Source: Acorus gramineus (taxonomy: Eukaryota > Streptophyta > Magnoliopsida > Acorales > Acoraceae). Taken from it: a DNA stretch of 64,000 nucleotides. The notes beneath the pieces are model-generated. The model did no database searches, was not told where the DNA came from, and saw nothing but the letters and a program-made list of their open reading frames with translations. Numbering within the stretch: the stretch's first letter is position 1; each line of letters opens with the position of its first letter. The stretch lies in NCBI GenBank assembly GCA_030737835.1, contig JAUJYN010000021.1:2651048-2715047 (forward strand). Direction: 5' to 3'. Position numbers and translations under genes: made by a program. Shown in pieces: positions 25,459-36,570 of this stretch.

Positions 25459-28400
25459 TTCGGATGGGTTTCATGAATCTTTTTATGTGTTTGTTTCACG
25501 GATCTGTTTATACTTTTAGATCTGTATGTTAAAGCTGACTTGCTAGATTTTAAAAATGTTTTGTGATTTATATCATGTATTGTTTTGAATGATAGGTCGC
25601 TGATCTTTGTTTAAGAAGATTTTTTTATAGATATAATGGAAATGTAACATCTTTGATTAGGCATGTTTTGTTCTGGAGCTTGGGGCTAATGGATACTGTT
25701 TTATAATGGAAAATCGCTTTTGCGAAATGTATTACTGGATTACATTAACAAAAAATATAGTGTGACCTGATTGGAAAATCTGGCTAGAAAACTGAGAATT
25801 GCAAAGTTTGAAACTTGTATCATTTGTTTTTAATTTTGTATGTTTCGGTGGTTGTTTTGTGGTGATCTTATATCCCTTGTAATTGACCCAAATGTGTAAA
25901 CTAATATCGAAATAATTTTTTTTTGTTATGGTATTGCTTTTAATGGTTGATGGATCTTTAATCTTCTTTTATAATCTTGAATTTGCAATAGCATCCTCAT
26001 TCTCAGTGCTGGTTTTGCTTTTTTTTTTTTTTTTCTCTCATCCATTTATCACAGGGGTCTGTGCCATTCTTACTGGATGCTGAGGTTTTTAAAGCGTGTT
26101 TAAATACTGTGGCCCTTTTTGATATAATTTGGAACTGTCTAAATCTGCAATTTTGAGGAAAAGAACTATCATTTTGAATCTTGAAAAATATTTCATATGT
26201 TGTATTTGTTGGCAAAGAATTAGATCAGTATAACATATGGCAATCAGTTTTTTTTTTCTTGCTATATTTAGAAAGGTTTCTTTGTCACAATGTTATATGC
26301 TATATCTGGTTTTCTTGCCCTGCATTTCTCAGTATGTTTCTCTTTGATGTTTGAATAAAGAAGGGTGCATCCTCTTGAAGAGTGTTTATGCCTCATTTAA
26401 TGTTGTCTTACTGTTATTTGTTTTTTCCTTTTCTTTTTAAGGTACGAGCTTGGTCGTCAGCCTGGAAACACAAAGCTCTCCAACAACAAATCAGTGAGGA
26501 GAGTTCGTGTTAGAGGTGGAAATGTGAAGTGGCGAGCTCTTCGTTTGGATACTGGGAACTACTCGTGGGGGAGTGAAGCTGTCACCTGCAAGACCCGTAT
26601 CCTTGATGTAGTATATAATGCATCAAACAATGAACTTGTCCGGACGCAGACTCTTGTGAAGAGCGCCATCATCCAGGTTGATGCAGCCCCTTTCAAGCAG
26701 TGGTATCTCCAGCACTATGGTGTTGACATCGGCAGAAAGAAGAAGTCTCCTGTTGCTAAGAAGGAATCAGCTGAGGTAAAACAATAGTTCATTATCATTA
26801 ATAGTTAGTATTTCTCTGCTCAGTTGTTTTTTCTCATTTTTTCTGTAGTTACGCATGTTTGCTGGATATTACTTTCTACGTCACTATGAGTCGTTTATTC
26901 ATGTTAAATTAATATATTTACTTTGTTAATGTTGAGCGTCATCTTAGGTTGACATTATTTGATTCATTTAAAATGGCGTGCTGAAATCCTTTTTTTTATG
27001 AGGAAACGGTAGGCATTATTATGCCTTGAGTTTATTCAAATCAAGTAAATGCCCAAAACAGGTACAAAATATGGAACATTGGATCAAATTCCAATGGAAT
27101 GTCCAATGTGCTGAAATCCCTACATTGCACTGAGATTTTACACTTAGGGTGTGGCATGGCAGACAGACTGATGGAATTAAAACTTTTAGGATTTTGAAAG
27201 AGAAGGCCTATAAGTTATGGTTTTTCATTTCAATGGCCCTGCTTTTTGTTTACTTTTTTTAATGTTACATTACATTATCTTGTTGGGAGAGTTGGCAATG
27301 TATCTAGTCTTTATGAATTTTGAATCTGCAGTTAGTTACTCAAAAAGGATTGTTATAGATGTCCCCATTTTTAGGCTGGACCAGATTGAATGCTTTAAGT
27401 GAGTTCTTGTCTCTAAGCTGACAGGAGCTAAGAAAAATGGAAGGTCCTTGTAGTTTTATTCATGGTTGTCCTTTTGATTCCATGACAATAGCTATGTAAG
27501 TTATTGTTGCAAATTCTGATCTTTTGGCTTTGATCATGATTCAAAGGTGCGTGTGTGGGCACCTTATATTATTGCAGAAGTAATTTGGGAGTGCATCCAA
27601 AACTTCATTTCGGTGTGGGGGAGACACATTGCAGAAGCCTCTAGAGTTGAGTTTGTGGATTGTGTTTTGTTAAGAGGAGTGAGTGGGGTGTGATGGTGTA
27701 TGGCCATGTTCAGTCGGTAGTGCTCTCCACTACCTTCTGGTATGGCCTCTTTTTTTGTGGTCTTTTTATTTTGCTTTGTAATAATTGACTTGTTACTGAT
27801 TTTTAACGAATCATTGTAGCTAGTCTACCCTTTTCATCAAAAAAAAAAAAAAAAAATTCTGTTCCTTTGGCTCGATTATTACATGCATCTCAAGTATAGG
27901 CCCTTCTATATTTTCTTAATATTTCTTATTATATAGAATTGTCAGATGGTTTATTTTGAATCTGAATAAAGAATGATATCTGATAGAGATTCTGATTGTT
28001 GCGATCCTGGCATTTTTTAATCTTTTATTCAGTTAAGGATATAACAGTGCTGAAATATTCAGTTCTGTTTATCTTTTTTTCCCCTATTTAGTTGATATGA
28101 ATTCTCATGTGCATTTGGACAGTATTCATGTTTATTAGAAACTTATATAATCTTTTTTCCCTTCTAAATCTGGTTTTAGTCTGTATAAGTCCATCTGTGT
28201 TGCAATTTTATGGACCATAAGATTTCTACTGCCCCATAAAAAATATGGGAAAAAATGCCATGACCTTTTAAAAAGGGGAATTTCTTTCTCCATTTCTTAT
28301 ACTTTTGCTGGTAGTCCCCTAATCACTGGGCAGTGGCAGATGTGAATTGCTGGTGGTCCCCTTTTTATATTATTTTGGCTTCAAATCTGTTCAAACTCTT

Positions 28401-29301
28401 TCAATTAAAATTTTTTTGTCCCGATATTTTGGGAAAATGCTTGTGTGAATATTTATTGTTCTCGTTCGTTCGTACCTCCATTGTTTTTGTGAGGTTTTGA
28501 GTTCTGCCACACAAGGACTATGCGGAATGCTGACTGAGTTGCATATATGATCCTGTTATCGAGGGCGAGCAGGATTAAAATCAATTTTATATCCAATAAT
28601 GATGTTGTAAGCCATGTCAGCAGTTCTCTATCAAAAGACTCAATAGTGATTTTCACTTGTTCTTATTATTAATACCTGCCGAAATCCACACATCTGAGTG
28701 CTGTTTTTGTTGCATATTGATCCATTGCCATCTGTTGCAAAATATTAACATTTATTATCTCATTAGTCACCACATTTTTGTGAGGAAAATTTCCTATTAG
28801 GTTTCTTACATATGCCTATTTACTGTTCTATGTTTGCTGCATTATCAGGATGTGATGCTCATTTCAGTAGGTATTGTCCAATTATTTACCCATAATGAAG
28901 GCTATGAAGTTCTTAATGTCTGCATTTTGGCTACAGGTGCAGGATGGCGAAGGCACCACTGAAGAGGCAAAGAAGAGTAACCATGTCACGAGGAAGCTAG
29001 AGAAGCGCCAGGAGGGTCGCACACTCGACCTCCATATCGAGGAACAGTTTGGTAGTGGGAGGCTTTTGGCCGCAATCTCCTCTCGTCCTGGCCAGTGTGG
29101 CAGAGCCGATGGGTAAGCTGTTAACAAGTTCAATGAGATGCTAAAACTTACTCCCACTTTTATAGAACACCAAGACACAAATGGCATATCTGAGTGAATT
29201 CATTGTTTTCTGCTTCTTGCAGATACATTCTTGAAGGTAGGGAACTGGAGTTCTACCTGAAGAAGCTCCAGAAGAAGAAGGGCAAGGGTGCTGCTGCCTG
29301 A
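25213..29301 (+). CDS. RPS8: 40S ribosomal protein eS8 (RPS8), five exons
   Basis: Structural protein of the cytosolic small ribosomal subunit. Coding exons: 25213-25216 (ATGG), 25337-25409, 26442-26775, 28937-29112 and 29223-29301. All introns are GT-AG and the phases fit, giving 221 residues, against 222 in Arabidopsis RPS8A as I recall it. The start is [20 protein letters not shown], the classic eS8 N terminus, with the first intron splitting codon 2. Then come [13 protein letters not shown], the basic core [40 protein letters not shown] and [16 protein letters not shown]. The C-terminal half has [13 protein letters not shown] and [17 protein letters not shown], ending KKKGKGAAA. Residue 75 is Cys in EAVTCKTRI, where plant and animal eS8 normally have Arg (CGC to TGC would explain it). 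Introns and open frames argue against a processed pseudogene. Confidence 0.96.
25410..26441 (+). other. RPS8 intron 2 with CT/AT microsatellite
   Basis: The intron opens GTACTCTCTC: the donor is followed at once by a (CT)n run and then (AT)n, to about 25457. The rest is T-rich plant-type intron sequence, and the acceptor is TTTTTAAG at 26441. No gene within. Confidence 0.85.
26776..28936 (+). other. RPS8 intron 3
   Basis: A 2.16-kb intron with donor GTAAAA and acceptor TGGCTACAG. Read-through would add three codons and stop (VKQ). It holds one poly-A-tailed retroposon (27530-27856), listed separately. No convincing snoRNA boxes were found. Confidence 0.8.
27530..27856 (+). mobile_element. 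Short non-LTR retroposon (truncated LINE or SINE) in RPS8 intron 3
   Basis: A 327-bp insert ends TTTTCATC followed by about 18 A. It is flanked by a 17-bp near-perfect duplication, ATTCTGATCTTTTGGCT (27513-27529) and ATTCTGTTCCTTTGGCT (27857-27873), 15 of 17 identical. Poly-A plus a long duplication is the signature of target-primed insertion. A tRNA-like TTCAGTCGGTAG (about 27709) hints at a SINE, but no B box is seen, so a 5'-truncated LINE is equally possible. Confidence 0.7.
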
Positions 29302-31189
29302 GCAAGGTTAAAAAAAAAACTTGTGTTATTTTCAAGTTTTCAGTCCTTGCACGTGCTTTGTTATTGAGTTTTTTTTTTTTTTTATATAGATTATTAGACA
29401 ATTTTTGGCTATGGCAAGACTTGGGATTGGTTTTGTACCCCCTATTCTAGGATTTCTGCTTTGATGATGTTTGGGTAATTGTCAGTTTTGGTTTGCTTTC
29501 ATTTTTTTTAATTTTAATATAGATAGAATCTTTTATTCTTGTCTTTATGAAAGCCAAACAGAAACTGGTCAGGATTCTTATTTTTTTTGTTTGGATAATG
29601 GATAATGTTAGTCACTTGCAGTGTTCACGGGAAAGTGAATCCTTGCAAAAACAAAAAAAAAAATCTATGCTTCTATGAATTACATGTATCCACTAACATA
29701 TAAAGTATATGCTTCTTCTAACGAAGTATGTATGTCAAATGCGGATATGACATTGCACCCGTTGCACTTGCATGTACTAATGTACGTCCTAAGGTGTATA
29801 TTATAAAAATGGTGCATGTTCCTTTAATGATCTCTCAATTCGGATATGATCTATTTTATTGTTTTGAAATAGATATGATCATAATTTTATGAGACCTTTC
29901 CAAAAAAACCCATGTTATTCTTTTCGGTCCCACTCTCTCCTTCGCACGAATCCTAAGGATTTCTCCAACAAATATCAAGAGCCCCCGCCCATTTAAATTT
30001 AAAGAAAATCATAAAAAAACTTTGTTTCATTGGGAAATCGAACATTTTCGCTCGCTGAACATGCATCAACCATGCCCAAAAAAGGTAAACATCATTTTTT
30101 TTGGGTTTTTTTTATTTTTATTTTTTCATGGATGCTTTATAAATCGAATCTTCAATACATTTTTTCTGATGTTTTTCAGTTCATAACCATCACGAATTGA
30201 AGCCATCATTGTTTTCTTGATGTTTTTTTTAATCAATTAACAACCACTGCATTGTTTTAATTAATCAATTGATGTTTTTTATTGTTGTTTTATCTAATCC
30301 AGTTATTTGTTTTTTTTTGAATTTTCAATACAACTGAGTCATCAAATTTAAACATGCATGTGGATTTCATATAATGTAACTGGATCTGGAATAATGTTTA
30401 CGAATTTTAATTATAATTGAATTTCCACCGCAACTATGTTTTCAATTTTTAACATATATGAATTTCAAATAATGTAGCTAGATCTGGAATAATGTATTTG
30501 AATTTTAATTATTATTAAATTTTCAATGCGATTGAGTTTTTAAATTTAAACACGCATCTGAATTTCATCATAAAATGTAATTTGATCTAGAACAATGTAT
30601 TTAAATTTTAATTAAAACTGAATTTTCAATGCAACTGAGTTTTCAAAATTTAAACATGCATTTGGAACTTATATAGCTAACATAACAGATTAATAATAAA
30701 TTATAATAGAAAAAAATCACAAAGAAATGTAAAAAAAAGCCTCACAAAATATAATCAACTGAATTTTCAGTTATATTTGAAAGGTACATGGAATTCAGTA
30801 AAAAGAACTGATCTAGTTAAATAACCAAAAACACATTTCCAAATGTAAAATAGTCAATGTAACTAGAAAATATTTAATAAAGTTAACAGAAATTATTCAA
30901 TGAGTAAAAATAGATAGAATAACATCACTATATTGAAAACATTTTTTATTTTTTTTATTTATGACATAGGGACTTTACGGTCAAGCTGGTAGGCTACTTT
31001 CGCCTATTTGTCTCGGTCCCATAAAAAATTCTTCGAATTTCGTCAAATAAATAAGATTTTTGACATAGCGCCAGCACTCAGACTTAAGATTTACCTTTAA
31101 CACTGGTAAGCCGTGAACTATTGTACTATGACCACTGGGACAAGTACATGTAACTGGATTAGGAGGGCGGATGAGGCCTGGAAAGGTAA
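29302..31189. other. RPS8 3' flank and AT-rich intergenic DNA
   Basis: T-rich 3' untranslated-type sequence follows the stop codon. No single polyadenylation signal stands out. Beyond about 29600 the DNA is AT-rich with no recognisable gene. A tandem repeat of about 100 bp occupies 30321-30665. 30960-31140 is a more GC-balanced stretch of unknown origin. Confidence 0.5.
30321..30665. repeat. Tandem repeat, about 100-bp unit, 3.5 copies
   Basis: ATTTTCAATRCAACTGAGT recurs at about 30321, 30421, 30519 and 30622. Each copy is followed by AAATTTAAACATGCAT, then GAATTTCAT, then a GATCTGGAATAATGTAT block. The copies are clearly diverged. Confidence 0.75.
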
Positions 31190-31410
31190 TTGCTGCAAGT
31201 AAATGTAACTGGATTGGATTACTGTTTAAGCAATTGTAATTTTAAAAAAAGGTTGAGGTGGAGGTTGGATGTGGGCTGGAAAGATAACAGAACCATCTCT
31301 CATATGAGAGAGTGTGGCAAGAGGAATTTAGATCAGACTGGCTGGAATGATTTTTTGAAGTGGCAGATGACTGAGGAGGACAAAAGCATAATTGGTCCAT
31401 GGAATCCTCG
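31190..31410 (+). other. Unrecognised reading frame fragment before a TRIM
   Basis: An open stretch reads RLRWRLDVGWKDNRTI, then RECGKRNLDQTGWNDF, then LKWQMTEEDKSI. Its composition is more protein-like than its surroundings, but I recognise no family. The frame runs on into the TRIM at 31411, so the apparent 138-codon frame is not one gene. It may be a decayed exon or part of an unknown transposon. Confidence 0.25.
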
Positions 31411-31714
31411 CACATATAAGTGTATACTATCTCTTCCTATTAGGCGACGTGGGAGTAAACATTTTACTCTCATCCTCGCCCAATCCATGAATCTCTTGAG
31501 ACTGTTGGGCCTTCCCTCAATGGGTCAGGTGTCACAATCACCCCCCTACGGGGCACACGTCCTCGTGTGGAGCTGTACCCACCATCACGTAATGGACAGG
31601 CTCTGATACAAATTATAACGCCCCGGACTTACACAACAAGAAATTGTCCGCTTTGTCTCTAAATGAGCTCACGACTTTAAAATGCATCTTACTGTGTAAG
31701 CCTAGGGCGTTACA
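31411..31714 (-). mobile_element. TRIM fragment, second copy
   Basis: Same family as 15207-15998: CATATAAGTGTATACTATCT, TTAGGCGACGTGGGAG and CAATCCATGAATCTCTTGAG. On the minus strand a TGTGACACC LTR start (31536) abuts a purine run (31537-31547), and a second LTR part ends at a near-perfect initiator-tRNA primer site (TTGTATCAGAGCC, inverse at about 31593-31606). The remaining LTR piece ends GGGCGTTACA at 31714. The copy is rearranged and incomplete. Confidence 0.7.
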
Positions 31715-32088
31715 TTATCAAGGACTAAAAATCATTTCCACAATTTTATCTAAAAAAAGGGGCATGTGCAAATTTTAATATTTTTAAGGAGTGTTGTTAT
31801 ACTTAGTTCTTTTTTCAGTCCAAAATACAGTTTTATATATTTCGTTAGAAATGCAGTGAAACATATATCTCGTTAGATGTTGTATAAACCTCTTAAATGT
31901 TTTCTTACACTTATTAAAAATGGGTTCATTCAATTTGAAATAGAGAGATATATACTTTTTTTTTAATCAAAGCACATACTTTATTAGATGATGTTTACTA
32001 TTTTTTTAAAAAAAAAAACATATTTGGTCTAAATTTTGATAGGTAAAACAAACCGAGTTTAATATTTTCCATTTTTAAAACATACACA
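31715..32088. other. AT-rich spacer
   Basis: No gene. It has loose relatives of the TATATCTCGTTAGA dispersed repeat seen elsewhere in the window. Confidence 0.4.
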
Positions 32089-32098
32089 ATGTTTAAAT

Positions 32099-33837
32099 AA
32101 TAATGTTTTTAAGCCCCATCTTATAGATCCCATCACAGGCCCATGAGGTGGCAATAGGACATTACCTATTATACTCTTTAGCTATATTTAATATCTACCT
32201 CCAAAACGTGAGACAGTTTTGATTTCATCCGTGCTTCGTGGAGTATCATTAATTACTGTATTTTTTCATCCGTGCTTCGTGGAGTATCATTAATTACTGC
32301 ATTTTTTCATCTGTGAATCGTGGAGAAACATGAATTCCCGAACCTCTTTTTTTGGATTTCAATTAAATTCGTATTTCTTCAGCAATACCAATCGATTTTT
32401 TTTCAGAATTGATTTTTTTATGAAGAACACATAGTTGTAGATCTGAATTTCTACTTCGGAGGAATTTGAAGTGAGGGATTCATTTTATTTGCTTATTGAT
32501 TTTATGTGATATTTATAACTTTTTTATTTATGTTATGATCCTATTGGAATGCCGGTTATAAGTGAATTTAAAATTTACTTATTTATGATCTACATATGAA
32601 ATTATGTTACATTTTGGAATTTATAAGACAATTTTTTTTTTTATGTACTGAGCGTCATTTTCCACATTTTTTTTGTTACATTTCATAAATGTAACTCACG
32701 ATACTGTTACATTCTACATATAGATAGTTGTATGACGTTACAGTTATATTTTTTATAATGTAAATAGTCATTTTTCATATTTGATTTATATTTGCTACAT
32801 TTCATAAATGTAACAGTTTTCCATTCATCTTTACTTGTTTTTCAGACTTTTTTTTTTCTACAAGCAGTTTTCAAAATGACTGTCATTACACTACAAAATT
32901 TACATATGAATGTTACATTTACTTACAATTGTTATATTTACAGAAATGTAACATAATAGTAAAATTTACATAGATATCTCACATTTCATGCACAATTTAA
33001 AAAAAAAAATCTTGTGTGTTACATTTTTCAAGTGTTACATTTAGAAATGGAAAAAAAATATGTTACATTCTTCATTGATGTTATACAACAAAAAACAGAA
33101 AAACGTCAGAGATATTATGTCTTTCTTATAACAAATGTAACATAGTTACATACAATTGTTACATTTCAGTCTGTTCAACAATGGACAGTAACATTGAATC
33201 AATTTATTCATTCAAAAAATAAATTAAAACATACATTTTCATAAATGTTACATATTATGAAATTTAAATGGTTACATTTACAAATGTTACATACATTTCT
33301 TTAGAAATTGTTCGACAAAAAGCACTATATCTTCTATTACTTTGATTTCATAAATCTTCAAAAACACAAGTGATTCAATCAAAACAAAAACAAAAAAACC
33401 GATCTGAACAGCAAAAACAAAGGTGTTTACTGCTCGTTGTCATTGTTTATATCTTTTGTTGAAGAAACTGCAAAAAATCTTCGAACGAATGTGTGGTTCC
33501 AAAGAAAAAAAAAAAAAAAAACACCAGGTCTGCTTTGGTGTTTTTGACGAAACGAAAGGGGTATTTTGACTTGAATTTGATTAGCAGTTTTGACTTTGGG
33601 GAACCTAAGAATTTGAATGTTGGTTTTGGCTCGCCGAAAGAGACAGGGATGACCAACTGATGAACGAGAAATGGGGGCGAATTGATTTGTGCGTGCGAAT
33701 TCGAGGGGTTTTTATGTGGGGGCGGCATTTTTGCTTTTTACCTTTTTTCAAATGTTAACAAGCCATCCAATAAGATAATGAAACCTCAAGGGGCTTATGA
33801 GTGGGGCCTGTAATTTGGGGCCTGGGTATCAGCACTG
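32099..33837 (+). mobile_element. Family M repeat, copy 2
   Basis: It is flanked by the 10-bp direct repeat ATGTTTAAAT (32089-32098, 33838-33847). It begins AATAATGTTTTTAAGCCCCATC and ends GGGTATCAGCACTG, matching the copy at 18833-24345 at both ends. A 41-bp block (CATCCGTGCTTCGTGGAGTA...) is repeated 2.5 times at 32228-32325. The middle is packed with TGTTACATTT and its inverse (about 14 occurrences, 32600-33290). A 93-codon minus-strand frame at 33447-33728 is low-complexity and unrecognised. The long duplication fits a Mutator- or hAT-type element, but no inverted termini are visible. Confidence 0.6.
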
Positions 33838-33847
33838 ATGTTTAAAT

Positions 33848-34706
33848 TATCGATTTAAATATAATATTAAAAACAGATACAATAATCATCAATTAAGAAA
33901 ATGGGGCAAGTTAATGTTATTAAAATTATACTTAAATGGTTAGTTATGGAAAGTGAAGCAAGATTGTCGATTTTTAATGCTATATTGGAATATATTGAAG
34001 CAAGGTTGGCGATGTATTGAGATTTCATTGATGCAAGATGTTCTATATAAAAAAAATTATAGGATGCCTAGCTTTAAAATAATAATAATAATAATAATAT
34101 TATGATAAATTGGCAATATTTTCCCAAGAAATTGTCAAGAAATTCAATTTCTCGCCAAAAACTGATATTTTGTGATTAGCGTGAAAGAACAATATGTGAA
34201 TCAACATATTGATATATTGATCAATATTTTAAATAGAGCATATACATGTAAAAAAACTTAAAAAATAACTTAACAAAAAAATATTTTATTAATAAAAAGG
34301 CACGTCAACTTCACAAAAATATAAACAAGGACGTTGTTAAATGTAGTCTGCACGAAAAGCTATGTACCTCTATTGTCATCCAACGAGGTATATACCTCCT
34401 TAAGTGAGATATATGCCTTTTTAATTTTTTTTTTTTACATTTGTAAAAAATAACTTAATTCAATGTAATGAGGGCTTAGGCCTGCCGTTTTCTTCAAAAA
34501 AAAATTTCATTCAATATGTGATATACACTTTTCATTAAGGAATATATACATAATTAGACGAGGTATGTTATTTCTAAAAAATTAAAACATATGCAAACTG
34601 TTCATGGTCAGACCCCAACACTATTCTATAAAAAAAACCAACTTATGATTAAAATGTTTTTTTAATATCTATAGCTACTCTTTAAAAACTTGGATTGAGT
34701 ATACAC
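33848..34706. other. AT-rich spacer with (AAT)n microsatellite
   Basis: No gene. An AAT run lies at about 34077-34100. 34360-34600 has the AACGAGGTATATACCTCCTTA type of dispersed repeat, here as a near-palindrome. Confidence 0.5.
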
Positions 34707-36570
34707 TAAGGGGCTGTTTGGTAGACACTCATTTCAACACTTATTCAGCTGAAAAAGAAAAATAAGTACTTATTAAGTTATTTGGTTGTTTGGTTGACAC
34801 CCAAATAAGCAAAGAAATATCTCCTCGTTTAGTTAAATTGACCCAAAAATTTTCAGTGGTCCCCTCCTCACTTTTTCTTCCGCTGAACGCCAATCGCATA
34901 TTTACGGGGACCTTAAATGACAATACTACCCCTGCTACTTATCAAGAATTACGAATGGTATATAAGACATTTTTTGAGATCCTCTCTCTCCTCACCCCAT
35001 TCTTTGCGTTTCTGATCGACTGAAACCCTAATCGCATTCATCTTCTCCCACACCTATCTCTCTGCGCTACGAATGAAGAGACTCCACTTCCGTCGCGAAA
35101 CATATGTTCCCTTTGGCAGATCGACAACCACAGCACCCCTATCATCTCTCCTTTTCGGATCTCCATGGCAGATCGAGTTTAGGAATCATCTGCCGTCGCA
35201 TCAGGCCATCCTTGTCACTTCAGGAGGAACCACCCGTTGCCGCAGCAGGCCATACCCATCAAACAAGAAACTAATCCGAGGTATAATTTTTTTGAACTCT
35301 GAACCCTAGATTCGCAAATTTTTTTTATCTGTAATTTTTAGGGGGTCTGGTTCTGATTCAACGAAAAAGGTTATTATATGTTGTGTTTGTGCTGTGAGGA
35401 CTGGAAAGTTGGGATTTATTCCCCAACCACTCTATTTGTTTTCACTCATTCAATCTAACAAATATAGTACAATATGTAGAATGGGAAGAAGAAGAACACC
35501 ACAACATCACAAATAGTAATGCAGCCACAACTGCAATCTCTATTTACCTGTTTCATTTTGTGCAAACTATTACTGTTTGACTCCCTTTTCATGTGGAGGT
35601 AATAACAAGTTTCTAAGTTTCCCCTAATCAGACACATCAGAGGTGAACACTTTGTGGGAGAGAAAAAGTGGGTTGTTTTGGATCACACATATAATAAATA
35701 TATTTATAAAAATATGGGTGAGATGAGATAGGTGTTACTAAACATTTATGTGATATTAGAAATAACTGGACAAGCAGACATGACATGATTCTCTATATAA
35801 GACCAATCTATTAAATGCTAGGAGCATAATATATAATTCCTCTTGAAAATCTTATGTGCTTCTTGTACTGTTCTACTTGTTTTGGCCAAATGAGATAGAG
35901 TTCCTAAAGTACTGTACCAGTTACTCTATCTTAACTAATTTATAATAAAAATATAATATTATGAGCTTTACATGACAGTAAATACAAACCATTAAAAAGT
36001 GCCTCATGTTGATGACTTAGTGGTTAATTAAAATGAGACATTTGTCCTGGAGGATCCTGTTCACAATATGGCTAAAAATTGTGTAGTGTTCAATTCCTTT
36101 GGATAGATTTAATGGCTAAAATTTTTTAGTGGTTGAGATAGTGGAGGGTGGTAGCGGTTTTTGGCTTTTTTTCGTGTTTGTAGGGGAGGCTGATAAAGGT
36201 GAATCTGATGGTGTGGGTGGTACTTAAAAGTAAAGCTATGTCAATGACCTACATGTATATCATTTGGTTAATTCTATATGCATCACTTTAGATGAATGAT
36301 AGAGGAAGTGTACATAAATTTGGATACCTAACATGGATGCTTTTAATTAGCTCAATTTAGTTACCTATAATGATTTCTTCGATTAATACAAGTTGCCCTT
36401 TTTTTCGAGCCACTTCAATCTTCTTTTAATGCATTATTCCCTGTTTTCAGTTTTGGTTTTTCCAACTGTGCATGAGGATTCAGTGTCCCCTGTAAGCCAT
36501 TGATTTTGAAAAATGTTTACTTCCTCGATTTCTTTAAATAAATTTATGGGGTCATTTTATAAGGTATATT

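Noticed and set aside
25160-25519. 119-codon frame across the start of RPS8
   Set aside because: It crosses exon 1, intron 1 and exon 2 in a frame that does not match eS8. It is a by-product of the short first introns.
26776-28936. Box C/D snoRNA in RPS8 intron 3
   Set aside because: Isolated ATGATG and CTGA words occur but never at proper spacing with a terminal stem.
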